A DNA stretch of 64,000 bases. It comes from Chryseobacterium soli. Lineage in GTDB: Bacteria; Bacteroidota; Bacteroidia; Flavobacteriales; Weeksellaceae. The translations under genes were made by a program, and so were the position numbers. The stretch spans positions 164,738 through 228,737 of the forward strand of contig NZ_JPRH01000006.1 of the NCBI RefSeq assembly GCF_000737705.1. Reading direction: 5' to 3'. The notes under the pieces were generated by a model, which was not told the DNA's origin, ran no database searches, and was given only the letters and a program-made list of their open reading frames with translations. This document shows, piece by piece, positions 1-8,920 of this stretch. The stretch's first letter is position 1, and every line of letters starts with the position of its first letter.

Positions 1-265
1 TGAGCGTAAGACCATCCTGGGATTTGTGTTTCGCGAAAAGTTTATTAAGCCTTATGGTATAAGGATCTTTAGGACCAGCAACCTGATTATTTTTATCCAT
101 ATAATCTACTGATTCCTTTGACAGCTTAATCGCGTCTTCATTGGTAAAAGTAAAGGCCTTGGCTCCTTTGGAAACCACCCCTACTGCTTTTCCAAGATTA
201 ATTTTTTGTGCATTAACTGTACACACAGCTCCTAACAATAGAAGCCCGATAGCCATTTTTTTCAT
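1..265 (-). CDS. N-terminal part of a probable M48-family metallopeptidase (runs off left edge)
   Basis: An open frame runs leftward from an ATG at 263-265 to the window edge, giving about 88 residues. It opens with a signal peptide (MKKMAIGLLLLGAVCTVNAQ, cleavage probably after NAQ), followed by a Lys/Gly-rich stretch and the sequence KDPYTIRLNKLFAKH. From memory this opening is typical of the flavobacterial secreted or periplasmic M48-type zinc proteases, whose HExxH motif lies further downstream and is outside the window. The family is therefore inferred from the N-terminus only. The gene is divergent from recJ, with about 110 bp between them. Confidence 0.55.
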   Translation of the reverse strand, partial: MKKMAIGLLLLGAVCTVNAQKINLGKAVGVVSKGAKAFTFTNEDAIKLSKESVDYMDKNNQVAGPKDPYTIRLNKLFAKHKSQDGLTL

Positions 266-374
266 AATTATTTCGAATTTGGACCGCGAAGGTAGTTAAT
301 TTTTAACAACTTCAGTTTCAAAACTTCATCATTAATCATTTCAAAATGCTATTTTTTTTCCCTATTTTTGTGAA

Positions 375-2087
375 ATGAGTCAAAAATGGATCTATAAGCC
401 CGAACCCGATGAAGAAGTTGTGGACAGCCTAAGTTCGTCACTTGGATTTGGTACTTTTGAATCTAAACTCCTCGTTCTTAGAGGAATTGACAATTATCAA
501 AAGGCCCGGGAATTTTTTAAGCCAAACCTTACTGATATTCACAGTCCTTTTTTAATGGCTGACATGCAAAAAGCGGTAGAACGCATTGCAACTGCTATTG
601 AAAATGGAGAAAAAATAATGGTATATGGAGATTACGACGTAGATGGAACTACGGCCGTTGCTTTGATGTACCTCTATCTCAGCAAAATTGTTGAGAAAAA
701 ATATCTGGACTATTACATTCCCGACAGAAATTCTGAAGGATATGGTATTTCCACCGAAGGAATTGATTTCGCGAAAGAAAATAATTTCTCTTTAATTATC
801 GCGTTAGACTGCGGAATCAAGGCAATTGACATGATCGCTTACGCCAAAAGCTTGGATATCGATTTTATCATCTGCGACCATCACCTTCCGGGAGACGAAA
901 TTCCGAATGCTGCCGCTGTTTTAGACCCTAAAAGAACTGACTGCAGATATCCGTTTAAGGAACTTTCAGGATGCGGAGTGGGCTTTAAGCTTTGCCAGGG
1001 ATTGAATACTATTTATAAAATTCCTGAAGCAGAATTATTTGAACTTACTGATCTGCTTGCCATTTCCATTGCGGCAGATATTGTTTCGATGACCGGTGAA
1101 AACAGGGTTTTAGCTAAAATGGGATTAAAAGTCCTTCGAAAAACAAGAAATATGGGGCTAAGGCTTCTTATTCCTGAAGATAAACTTTCTCATTTTGAAA
1201 TTTCAAATATTGTTTTTGAAATTGCCCCCAAAATAAATGCTGCAGGAAGGATTTCACATGGAAAAGCAGCGGTTGAGCTGATGGTTTCCGATAACCTGAA
1301 ACACGCCAACCAGATCGTTAATGACATTATGGGTCTTAATGATGAAAGGCGTGAACTGGATATGAATTCCACCCTTTCCGCTTTGAATCAGATCATTGAA
1401 TCTCAGCAGGAAACCAAACATACGACGATCGTTTATCATCCCGAATGGAACAAAGGCGTTATCGGAATTGTTGCTTCAAGACTGATTGAAACATACCATA
1501 AACCAACATTGGTTTTCACAGATGGAAACAATGGAGAAATGGTAGCTTCTGCCCGATCTGTTTCGGATTTTGACGTTCATGAAGCGCTGGATCTCTGTTC
1601 AGAATATTTCCTGAAATTTGGAGGACATCACGCTGCGGCAGGCCTTTCAATGGAAAAAGACAAATTTGAAGCATTCAAAGTAAAGTTTGAACGAATTGTT
1701 TCGGAGAAGATTCAGGAACATCAGAAAGAGCCGACTATTCATATTGATTCTGAAATCAATGTTGATGATATTAACAGAGAATTCATTAATTTTCATAGAA
1801 AACTGGCGCCTTTTGGCCCTCACAATATGAAGCCTATCCTGACTTTAACGAATCAAAGGCTTTCCGGATATGTAAAAACAATGGGGAAAGACAATAACCA
1901 CGTTAAATTTTACATAAGACAGGAAGCTACAGGAAGAAATATTGAATGTGTGGGTTTTAAATTAGGCCCATTCGTAGACGATTTTAAGAATAAAAACTTT
2001 GATCTGGCTTTCACACTGGAAGAAAACCACTGGAAAGGTAATGTAACGCATTATCTGAATATTAAGGACGTAAAGTTTAGAGAATAA
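375..2087 (+). CDS. recJ: Single-stranded-DNA-specific exonuclease RecJ
   Basis: 5'-3' single-strand DNA exonuclease used in recombinational repair and mismatch repair, cytoplasmic. The 570-residue length fits the family. The DHH phosphoesterase motifs are all visible: GDYDVDG at about 85-91, a DCG motif at about 145-147, and the name-giving DHH at 168-170. The DHHA1 domain carries GGHHAAAG near residue 417, and an OB-fold-like C-terminal part follows. The ATG start lies just after a TATTTTTG sequence (363-370) that fits a Bacteroidota -7 element, though no clear -33 is seen. nadD follows after 24 bp in the same direction and is probably co-transcribed. Confidence 0.95.
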   Translation: MSQKWIYKPEPDEEVVDSLSSSLGFGTFESKLLVLRGIDNYQKAREFFKPNLTDIHSPFLMADMQKAVERIATAIENGEKIMVYGDYDVDGTTAVALMYLYLSKIVEKKYLDYYIPDRNSEGYGISTEGIDFAKENNFSLIIALDCGIKAIDMIAYAKSLDIDFIICDHHLPGDEIPNAAAVLDPKRTDCRYPFKELSGCGVGFKLCQGLNTIYKIPEAELFELTDLLAISIAADIVSMTGENRVLAKMGLKVLRKTRNMGLRLLIPEDKLSHFEISNIVFEIAPKINAAGRISHGKAAVELMVSDNLKHANQIVNDIMGLNDERRELDMNSTLSALNQIIESQQETKHTTIVYHPEWNKGVIGIVASRLIETYHKPTLVFTDGNNGEMVASARSVSDFDVHEALDLCSEYFLKFGGHHAAAGLSMEKDKFEAFKVKFERIVSEKIQEHQKEPTIHIDSEINVDDINREFINFHRKLAPFGPHNMKPILTLTNQRLSGYVKTMGKDNNHVKFYIRQEATGRNIECVGFKLGPFVDDFKNKNFDLAFTLEENHWKGNVTHYLNIKDVKFRE

Positions 2088-2111
2088 TCACTAAATGCTG
2101 CCATTTGATTT

Positions 2112-2696
2112 ATGAAGAAGATCGGTCTTTTTTTCGGGTCATTTAATCCAATCCACATTGGACATCTTATTTTGGCCAATTACATTCTGGAGAACTCTGA
2201 TATGGAAGAGCTTTGGTTTGTCGTGAGCCCACAAAACCCTTTCAAAGAGAAAAAAACGTTGCTGAAGGATCACAACAGGCTGGATATGGTACAGCTTGCC
2301 GTAAAAAATTATCCGAATATGAGAGCCTCCAATGTAGAATTCTCACTTCCTAAACCAAGCTATACTATTGATACACTTACTTATCTTCATGAAAAATATC
2401 CTGATCATTCTTTCAGCCTGATTATGGGTGAAGACAATCTGGATGGTCTTCATAAGTGGAAAAATTCTGAAACTCTTATAAAAAATCATCACATTATTGT
2501 GTATCCAAGGGTTTTTGAAGGGGAGAAAAAGGATTCTGAATATCTTCAGCATGATAATATTTCAGTTATAAAAGCTCCTGTCATTGAGCTTTCGGCTACG
2601 GAAATCCGGAATATGATTAAAGAGGGTAAAAATGTAAGACCTATGCTACCACCGGAAGTATTTGACTATTTGGACGGAAGCAGTTTTTATAAGTAA
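2112..2696 (+). CDS. nadD: Nicotinate-nucleotide adenylyltransferase
   Basis: Transfers AMP from ATP to nicotinate mononucleotide to form deamido-NAD, a late step of NAD synthesis in the cytoplasm. The nucleotidyltransferase signature GSFNPIHIGHL is at residues 9-19, with the HxGH element typical of the superfamily. SATEIR near residue 160 matches the second signature (ISSTxIR). The length of 194 residues is normal for bacterial NadD. It lies 24 bp behind recJ and probably shares its transcript. Confidence 0.93.
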   Translation: MKKIGLFFGSFNPIHIGHLILANYILENSDMEELWFVVSPQNPFKEKKTLLKDHNRLDMVQLAVKNYPNMRASNVEFSLPKPSYTIDTLTYLHEKYPDHSFSLIMGEDNLDGLHKWKNSETLIKNHHIIVYPRVFEGEKKDSEYLQHDNISVIKAPVIELSATEIRNMIKEGKNVRPMLPPEVFDYLDGSSFYK

Positions 2697-2782
2697 TTTT
2701 GTACGGATTGAACGTTAAGGAAATAAAGCCGCGACCAGTGAATCTTTATTTTAAGTTTCAATGATAATTTATAATCAAGATA

Positions 2783-3124
2783 ATGAACTTCATCGAAAAA
2801 TTTTTCTCAAAATATTCCCAGGAAAAAATCATCAAATGGTTTAAACAGATTTGTATTGCAGAAGCTGTTTCTTGTTTCCTGCTATACGGCGTTGCCATGA
2901 TCTGGAAAAGATATGATGATGAGGGACTTCTTCCTACGATTTTCATTATTGTTATTGGAAATATCCACGGGATATTTTTCAGCCTTTATCTTTTGTTGTG
3001 TCTTCCTGTGAGAAAAATTTTCAACTGGGATGATGAGGATTTCGTCTTTGCCCTTCTTTCGGCATTTTTCCCGTTCGCAACGATCTGGGTTGATAAAAAA
3101 TTAGCCCGATTCGACAGAGAATAA
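2783..3124 (+). CDS. Small membrane protein of unknown function
   Basis: A 113-residue protein I do not recognise. It has about three hydrophobic segments: near residues 28-42, a long one near 50-75 (GLLPTIFIIVIGNIHGIFF) and one near 88-102. Charged residues sit at both ends (KKLARFDRE at the C-terminus), so it is likely an inner-membrane protein. It stands alone, 86 bp after nadD and 242 bp before the first TonB receptor. No catalytic motif is visible. Confidence 0.6.
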   Translation: MNFIEKFFSKYSQEKIIKWFKQICIAEAVSCFLLYGVAMIWKRYDDEGLLPTIFIIVIGNIHGIFFSLYLLLCLPVRKIFNWDDEDFVFALLSAFFPFATIWVDKKLARFDRE

Positions 3125-3283
3125 TTTTATTTTTCATAAAATTTCACTTTTTGCTGTAACAATATTCCAGTTACAGTTGTCTTATCATGTATAAAAGGTA
3201 AGTATCTAATTTTTTAATACAAATTTTAACTACTGAAAATCAATTAGTTAAAATGGATATAAAAATATTTCAAGTACTTTGTA

Positions 3284-3315
3284 TTGCAAGATACTAGATT
3301 TATTATATATCTTTG
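3284..3315 (+). promoter_or_regulatory. Bacteroidota-type promoter of the tandem receptor genes
   Basis: TTG at 3284-3286, a 21-bp spacer and TATCTTTG at 3308-3315 match the Bacteroidota primary-sigma consensus (TTTG, 19-21 bp, TAnnTTTG). Transcription would start near 3322, about 45 nt before the ATG at 3367. A 7-bp hairpin (CTGTAAC/GTTACAG, 3154-3176) lies further upstream and may belong to the 3' end of the preceding gene. Confidence 0.65.
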
Positions 3316-3366
3316 TAATGTTAAATAATAACACATACAAGCTATTAACAAGTTAAAATAACCATC

Positions 3367-5595
3367 ATGAGAACGTCATTACTAATTGGAGCTCTATTTT
3401 TCACAGGATTTGTTTTCGCACAAGAAAAGAAAACGGATACGCTGAAAGTAAAAAGCATAGAAGGGATCACTTTGAAAAAGCAGGTTTTCAAAAAACAGAG
3501 TGACCGTTTTATTTATGATGTTGCCGCATCTCCTATTGCTAAGGGAACCAATACTTTTAATCTTTTACAGCAAACTCCTATGATTTCAAGTATTGATGGG
3601 AAAACCTTAAAAATAATGGGGAAATCTGATGCAGTGATCTACATCAACAGCAAGAAAACCAATATGGATGCTGAGGCATTGATAGAGATGCTGAAAAATA
3701 CGCCTTCCGAAGATATTCAGAAAATTGAAGTGATCACGGTTCCCGGAAGTGAGTTTCAGGTAGAATCTACCGAAGGTGTAATAAACATCATAATGAAAAA
3801 AAGTAAGAACAATGGGTATAACGGAACATTGAAAGTACTGGATGAACAGGGATATTTTAATAATCCATCGGGAGGACTTTCATTGAATGTAAGAAAAAAT
3901 AAATGGGCTTTCAACACCAATTTCAATATGGGAAGCTGGAAAGAAAAAGAAAAATACACTCTTTCCAACGGTGATGCAACCTTCAGAAATGAATCATACG
4001 GGATGAATACCGATCCTAACAGAAACTATGGTGGTGTGGTAAACATCGACTATGAGATTAATAAAAAGCAAAGCCTGGGACTTACTTATAACATGAGATA
4101 TAATAAAAGTTTTAACTCAGTGTTGGACGTTACCAACTGGCAGGATGGTGTTTTGCAAAACAGAACCGTAAACACGGAAAATGCACAAACAAGAAATCAT
4201 TCTTTCAATCTTAATTATGAAATAAAAACAGATTCTTTAGGCAGTAAACTGACTTCGAATGTTTCTTATTTATGGTTCAACAGGGATAAAGTAAGTTCTA
4301 ATGAAACTTTCCCAATCAGTATCGAAAGTCAGTATGGTGCTATCAGACAATCCGTTCCTCAGATTATTAATAATTATGCTGCTAATATTGATTATATCCA
4401 GAAAACAGCGAAGGGAAATTCATGGTTAATGGGAATCAGCTATAACCATACGAATACGGATAATGATGCTAAACAGGATGTTTTTGCGGATGGTAATTTT
4501 GTAAGTGACATCAGCCAGACGAATCATTTTATTTACAAGGAAAATATTTTAGGCGCTTATATTACTTATGAAAAAAAGTTTAATGAAAAACTATCCGGTA
4601 AAATCGGAACCCGATATGAGATGACCAAAAGTACCGGAGAGATTTTAGGAAAAACCGATTTCGACAGAAATTATAATAATCTGCTTCCTTATCTTAATCT
4701 TAATTACGTAATCAATGCAGATAACAGCATCAGCTATACTTTTTCCAGCAGAATCAGAAGACCAAGATTCTGGGAGCTGAATCCTTCAAGAACATATTTT
4801 ACACCTGAGAATTACACTCAGAATAATCCGTTCATCCTGGCTTCGAAACATTATAATCAGGAAATCAGTTATATGTTTAAAAGCGCTTTCTATGCCAATC
4901 TCAGCTTCAATTACGCACAGGATGCTTCCAGCCAGCTTCCTTTGCAGGGAACTTTATCCAAACAAGGTGAGGATGAGCATGGAAACCCAATCATCATTAC
5001 CACAAAATTCTTAAGGTACATCAGAACGAATTATGGTATCAATAAGCAACTGGGTCTGACTGTCGGAATGAACAAATCCTGGATGAAAGAGATCTGGACT
5101 ACCAACTACTCTGTAAATGTAGCATATAGAATGTTTTCCGGTACGGTAAGTGAGGATCCTACTTCCAGACCTGCAGCGGGAACTACGGAAACTCTTATTC
5201 CTTATACAATCGATGTTAAAAATTTCAATTTTTTTGCCCAGTTCAACAACAGTATCCGTCTTTCTTCCCAAAAAGACTGGTTTTTGGGAGTCAATTATTT
5301 TTACGCCGGAAAAAACCAGGTGGAGATTGGAGAATCTGGAATACAGCAAAGCTTAGACCTCAGCATAAAAAAGATCTCAGGCAACTGGACTTTCTTAGTT
5401 GAAGTGTATGATGTATTTAATCAAAACTATGACAGGCTTACCGGTATACAGCCTAACGGAAGCTATAATAACATTACCACTTTTGGGTACAGAAGAATAA
5501 TAAGCGCAGGTGCTACTTATAACTTCGGAAATCAAAAATTAAAAAAAGCAAGAGAGATGAAATCAGCGAATGACGCTGTAAAATCAAGAACTTAA
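3367..5595 (+). CDS. Outer-membrane beta-barrel receptor, TonB-dependent type (tandem copy 1)
   Basis: A 742-residue predicted outer-membrane protein with a signal peptide ending in FVFAQ. The N-terminal plug-like part (about 40-150) has the usual pattern: LLQQTPM, LKIMGK, a YINSKKTNMD stretch and EVITVPGSEF followed by GVINIIMKK. The rest is alternating aromatic/polar beta-strand sequence ending in a TYNFGNQK-type strand. It lacks the carboxypeptidase-regulatory-like domain often found at the N-terminus. Substrate is unknown. The next gene is a clear paralogue in the same direction, 48 bp downstream, with a similar leader, so the pair arose by tandem duplication and is probably co-transcribed. 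Confidence 0.85.
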   Translation: MRTSLLIGALFFTGFVFAQEKKTDTLKVKSIEGITLKKQVFKKQSDRFIYDVAASPIAKGTNTFNLLQQTPMISSIDGKTLKIMGKSDAVIYINSKKTNMDAEALIEMLKNTPSEDIQKIEVITVPGSEFQVESTEGVINIIMKKSKNNGYNGTLKVLDEQGYFNNPSGGLSLNVRKNKWAFNTNFNMGSWKEKEKYTLSNGDATFRNESYGMNTDPNRNYGGVVNIDYEINKKQSLGLTYNMRYNKSFNSVLDVTNWQDGVLQNRTVNTENAQTRNHSFNLNYEIKTDSLGSKLTSNVSYLWFNRDKVSSNETFPISIESQYGAIRQSVPQIINNYAANIDYIQKTAKGNSWLMGISYNHTNTDNDAKQDVFADGNFVSDISQTNHFIYKENILGAYITYEKKFNEKLSGKIGTRYEMTKSTGEILGKTDFDRNYNNLLPYLNLNYVINADNSISYTFSSRIRRPRFWELNPSRTYFTPENYTQNNPFILASKHYNQEISYMFKSAFYANLSFNYAQDASSQLPLQGTLSKQGEDEHGNPIIITTKFLRYIRTNYGINKQLGLTVGMNKSWMKEIWTTNYSVNVAYRMFSGTVSEDPTSRPAAGTTETLIPYTIDVKNFNFFAQFNNSIRLSSQKDWFLGVNYFYAGKNQVEIGESGIQQSLDLSIKKISGNWTFLVEVYDVFNQNYDRLTGIQPNGSYNNITTFGYRRIISAGATYNFGNQKLKKAREMKSANDAVKSRT

Positions 5596-5643
5596 AAAAT
5601 CAAATATTACGCATACAAGTTATTTCAACTAAAAAATAAAATC

Positions 5644-7902
5644 ATGAAAACGCCACTACTCATCGCCGCCATATTTTTCACAGGATTCGCCTTTGCACAG
5701 GAAAAGAAACAGGATACTATTAAAACTAAAAGTATCGAGGAAGTTACGATCAAAAAACAGGTATTCAAAAAACAAAGCGACCGTTTTGTATATGATGTTG
5801 CCGCTTCTCCAGTAGCCAAGGGAAATACTACTTTTGATTTATTAAAGCAAACTCCCCTGCTTTCTTCTACTGACGACAAAACATTAAAAATTGCCGGAAA
5901 GAATAATGCGCTGATCTACATCAACGGAAGAAAAACCAACATGGATGCAGATTCTCTGGTTCAGCTTCTTAAAAGCACTCCTGCCGAAAATATCCAAAAA
6001 ATTGAAGTAATCACAGTTCCAGGGAGTGAATATCAGGTGGAATCTTCAGACGGTATCATCAATATCGTGATGAAGAAAAAAATGAGCGACGGCCTGAGTG
6101 GAAACATGAGAATGAGCAATATGCAGAATAAATACAATGGTTCGAGTGCATCTGTATCTATTAATTACAGAAAGGACAAATTAGGAATCAGCAGTAATAT
6201 TTTTGCAGGAGATAACATCCAGGCACAATCTTATGTCCTTAAAAACGGAAATGCTAAATCTTCCAATGAATCTATTGGTGATATTACAGACCCTAATAAA
6301 AACCTGGGTGGATATTTAAATATTGATTATCAATTAACCGATAAGAGTAATCTGGCGCTATCCTGGAATTCATGGGTGAACAGAAGCTATGATTCAAGAG
6401 TAGATTTATTTAATACTATAGTGAGCGACAGCACCCAATATACCTGGTCAAAAAACAGAGAAAATGCCCGTTCTTACAACAATTCACTTAACTTAAACTA
6501 TGAATTGAAGACGGATTCATTGGGAAGTAAGTTGAATCTTAACGCTGCTTATCTTAATTACAGAAGATTTCAGAATACGGATAATAAAACCTATGGATCC
6601 AATATAAGCAGAGATGTACTGGGTTTAAATCAACAAATCATTCAGAATCTTCCACAGATTATTAATAATTTCTCAGGTACTGTAGATTACATCCAAAAGT
6701 TTAAAAATGATTTCACCGTTTCTGTGGGGGGAAACTTTAATAAAACCAAAACTGATAATGACACTAAAAATGATACCTTCATATTCAATGCACAGCCTCC
6801 TGTAGCCCCAAAACATGATCCGAATCACTTTGTATATGATGAAACGATTTATGGGGTTTATTTAACACTGGAAAAGAAATTCTCTGATAAATTTTCCGGA
6901 AAGGCCGGTGCCCGCTATGAAGTTACGAGCAGTTTAGGAACATCTGATAATACCAATACTCCGGAAGAATTCCGAAGAATAGACCGAAAGTATAATAACT
7001 TCCTGCCTTACGTAAGTTTTAATTATGCATTGAATCAAACTAACAATATTTCTTATGCGTTTTCTACCAGAATGAGAAGACCCAGCTTCTGGGAGATTAA
7101 TCCGGTAAGAAATATTTTAACAAATGACAATTACACTCAGAACAATCCATTTGTAAAAGCATCTTCCACGTATAATCAGGAATTAACCTATATGTATAAA
7201 AGCTCATATTTCCTGATTTTAAATCACTCTTTATACAAAGATGTCATCACTCAGGTTCCATTACAGGGCTATCCAGTTTCACCAGATGGAAAAGTAGGCA
7301 CCAACAACGTGCTTCGTTATTTAAGAACAAATTTTGGAAACAAACAGGAAATGTCTGCGATGTTTGGAATTCAAAAATCATATTTCAAAGAATACTGGAC
7401 AACGAATTTTAATATCGGGGTACAGCACAATATCAACAACGGTACTTTGGCTGTTGATCCTACTACCGGAGACCGTTTCCAGGATATAGACGGTAAACCT
7501 GTGGAATATGTTAATAAAACAAAATCTACAAGTATCGTTATTCAAACCAACAATACCATCCGTTTAGATAAAAAGAAAACATGGTTTGTAGGCGTTAATT
7601 ACTTCTTTGTAGACAAACAACAGATTGAGCTTGGATTGTTGAAAAACTTAATGAGTCTGGATCTTAGTCTGAAAAAAGTCTGGAACGAATGGACGTTTGC
7701 ACTGAATGTAACGGATGTCCTTAGAACCAATATCGTGGAAATTGAAGATTTTCAGGCTAACGGAAATTACAATTATGTGAAAAATGACCAATTCAACCGG
7801 GGAATGACTTTCAGTATTACGTATAACTTTGGAAACCAAAAAGTTAAAAAAGTAAGAGATATTGAAGGAGCTTCAGATGCTATCAAAAGCAGAACAAGAT
7901 AA
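5644..7902 (+). CDS. Outer-membrane beta-barrel receptor, TonB-dependent type (tandem copy 2)
   Basis: Paralogue of the preceding gene, 752 residues, with a matching signal peptide (ending FAFAQ) and plug region: YINGRKTNMD near 95-105 and EVITVPGSEYQVES near 125. The first 130 residues are nearly superimposable on copy 1, while the barrel diverges strongly in the strand-connecting loops. That is where substrate specificity would be expected to differ. It ends with the same TYNFGNQK strand and a short charged tail. A good intrinsic terminator follows. Substrate is unknown. Confidence 0.85.
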   Translation: MKTPLLIAAIFFTGFAFAQEKKQDTIKTKSIEEVTIKKQVFKKQSDRFVYDVAASPVAKGNTTFDLLKQTPLLSSTDDKTLKIAGKNNALIYINGRKTNMDADSLVQLLKSTPAENIQKIEVITVPGSEYQVESSDGIINIVMKKKMSDGLSGNMRMSNMQNKYNGSSASVSINYRKDKLGISSNIFAGDNIQAQSYVLKNGNAKSSNESIGDITDPNKNLGGYLNIDYQLTDKSNLALSWNSWVNRSYDSRVDLFNTIVSDSTQYTWSKNRENARSYNNSLNLNYELKTDSLGSKLNLNAAYLNYRRFQNTDNKTYGSNISRDVLGLNQQIIQNLPQIINNFSGTVDYIQKFKNDFTVSVGGNFNKTKTDNDTKNDTFIFNAQPPVAPKHDPNHFVYDETIYGVYLTLEKKFSDKFSGKAGARYEVTSSLGTSDNTNTPEEFRRIDRKYNNFLPYVSFNYALNQTNNISYAFSTRMRRPSFWEINPVRNILTNDNYTQNNPFVKASSTYNQELTYMYKSSYFLILNHSLYKDVITQVPLQGYPVSPDGKVGTNNVLRYLRTNFGNKQEMSAMFGIQKSYFKEYWTTNFNIGVQHNINNGTLAVDPTTGDRFQDIDGKPVEYVNKTKSTSIVIQTNNTIRLDKKKTWFVGVNYFFVDKQQIELGLLKNLMSLDLSLKKVWNEWTFALNVTDVLRTNIVEIEDFQANGNYNYVKNDQFNRGMTFSITYNFGNQKVKKVRDIEGASDAIKSRTR

Positions 7903-7940
7903 AAAACAATCGTTTCATATTCAATTATATTTGTACAGAG

Positions 7941-7969
7941 AACCCGCTGATTTATTAGCGGGTTTTTTT
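7941..7969 (+). terminator. Intrinsic terminator after the tandem receptors
   Basis: Perfect 8-bp stem AACCCGCT/AGCGGGTT with an 8-nt loop, followed by a run of seven T. It sits 38 bp after the second receptor gene and 14 bp before the next start codon. Confidence 0.9.
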
Positions 7970-7982
7970 ATCTTTAATACCT

Positions 7983-8855
7983 ATGAAAAAAGGTTTATTG
8001 ATCGTATTAGCATGCATTAGCACTCTGTTTTTGGTACAGAGCTGCCAAAAGAAGATCCTGAAACTTAGCGATCATATCAGTTTTGACAGTGAAAAAAATA
8101 TTCTTTACGGAAAAGACTCCGAGCAGGTCATGGATTTTTATGTTCCTCATGAAAAAACTACGGAGAAAAAAGATGTTTTTGTTATACTTCATGGCGGCGG
8201 CTGGCGGGGAGGTGATAAATCCCAGCTTACCGTTTTCACACTTGCGATGATGCAGAAATTTCCGGACATGGTTTTTGCCAACGTCAATTACAGGCTGGCT
8301 TCCGAAGCACGGTATGGCATTCCTAACCAAACTGATGATGTAAAAACAGCAATGCTCTATCTGGAAAAGAGATTACATTATAAGCCAAAATTCATTTTGC
8401 TTGGAAACAGCGCAGGTGGGCATTTGTCCATGTTGTATGCCTATCACTTTGATCAGGAGAAGAAAGTAAAAGCAGTCATTAATATCGTAGGTCCGGCAGA
8501 TCTTTCAGACTCCGGGTTTAAAAGTTATGAAGATTATGCTTTTGTTGAAAAACATTTAATCGATCCTAATATGCTTACTTTAAACAATAAGATAACAGAT
8601 TTTGCCAGTCCTGTACACTGGATCAATACAACCTCAGCACCTACCCTTTCTTATTACGGAACAGCAGACCGAGTTGTGCCTTTATCACAGAAATCCATTT
8701 TAGATTCAACGTTAAGCAGAAATAATGTTCTTCATGAATCCTGTGAATTCAACGGTGGCCATCTGGACTGGTCTAAAGAACCTCATGATCAGTTTCTGAT
8801 CAATACCATCGCTGATTTTTTGAAAAGACTTGATGGCAATAAAAAAACTCATTGA
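7983..8855 (+). CDS. Alpha/beta-hydrolase lipoprotein, probable carboxylesterase
   Basis: A 290-residue predicted lipoprotein esterase. The N-terminal signal ends in a lipobox LVQSC with Cys21 as the lipidated residue. The alpha/beta-hydrolase features are clear: HGGGW at 70-74 forms the oxyanion hole of the hormone-sensitive-lipase/esterase type, and the nucleophile elbow GNSAGG puts Ser143 in place. GTADRVVP supplies the acid Asp and NGGH the catalytic His near the C-terminus. Substrate is unknown, perhaps acetyl or other short-chain esters on sugars. It is a single gene between two terminators and converges on the GH43-like gene. Confidence 0.85.
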   Translation: MKKGLLIVLACISTLFLVQSCQKKILKLSDHISFDSEKNILYGKDSEQVMDFYVPHEKTTEKKDVFVILHGGGWRGGDKSQLTVFTLAMMQKFPDMVFANVNYRLASEARYGIPNQTDDVKTAMLYLEKRLHYKPKFILLGNSAGGHLSMLYAYHFDQEKKVKAVINIVGPADLSDSGFKSYEDYAFVEKHLIDPNMLTLNNKITDFASPVHWINTTSAPTLSYYGTADRVVPLSQKSILDSTLSRNNVLHESCEFNGGHLDWSKEPHDQFLINTIADFLKRLDGNKKTH

Positions 8856-8871
8856 AAATCAATGAGTTTTT
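8843..8871 (+). terminator. Bidirectional intrinsic terminator
   Basis: A 12-bp perfect stem (AAAAACTCATTG and its complement) with a 5-nt loop. It overlaps the stop codon of the esterase gene and has T-runs in both directions, so it can serve both this gene and the convergent glycosidase gene. Confidence 0.85.
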
Positions 8872-8920
8872 ATGTATTTATATTCTTCTGCAATCAAATA
8901 TAACAAGGGAATTTTTAAAA

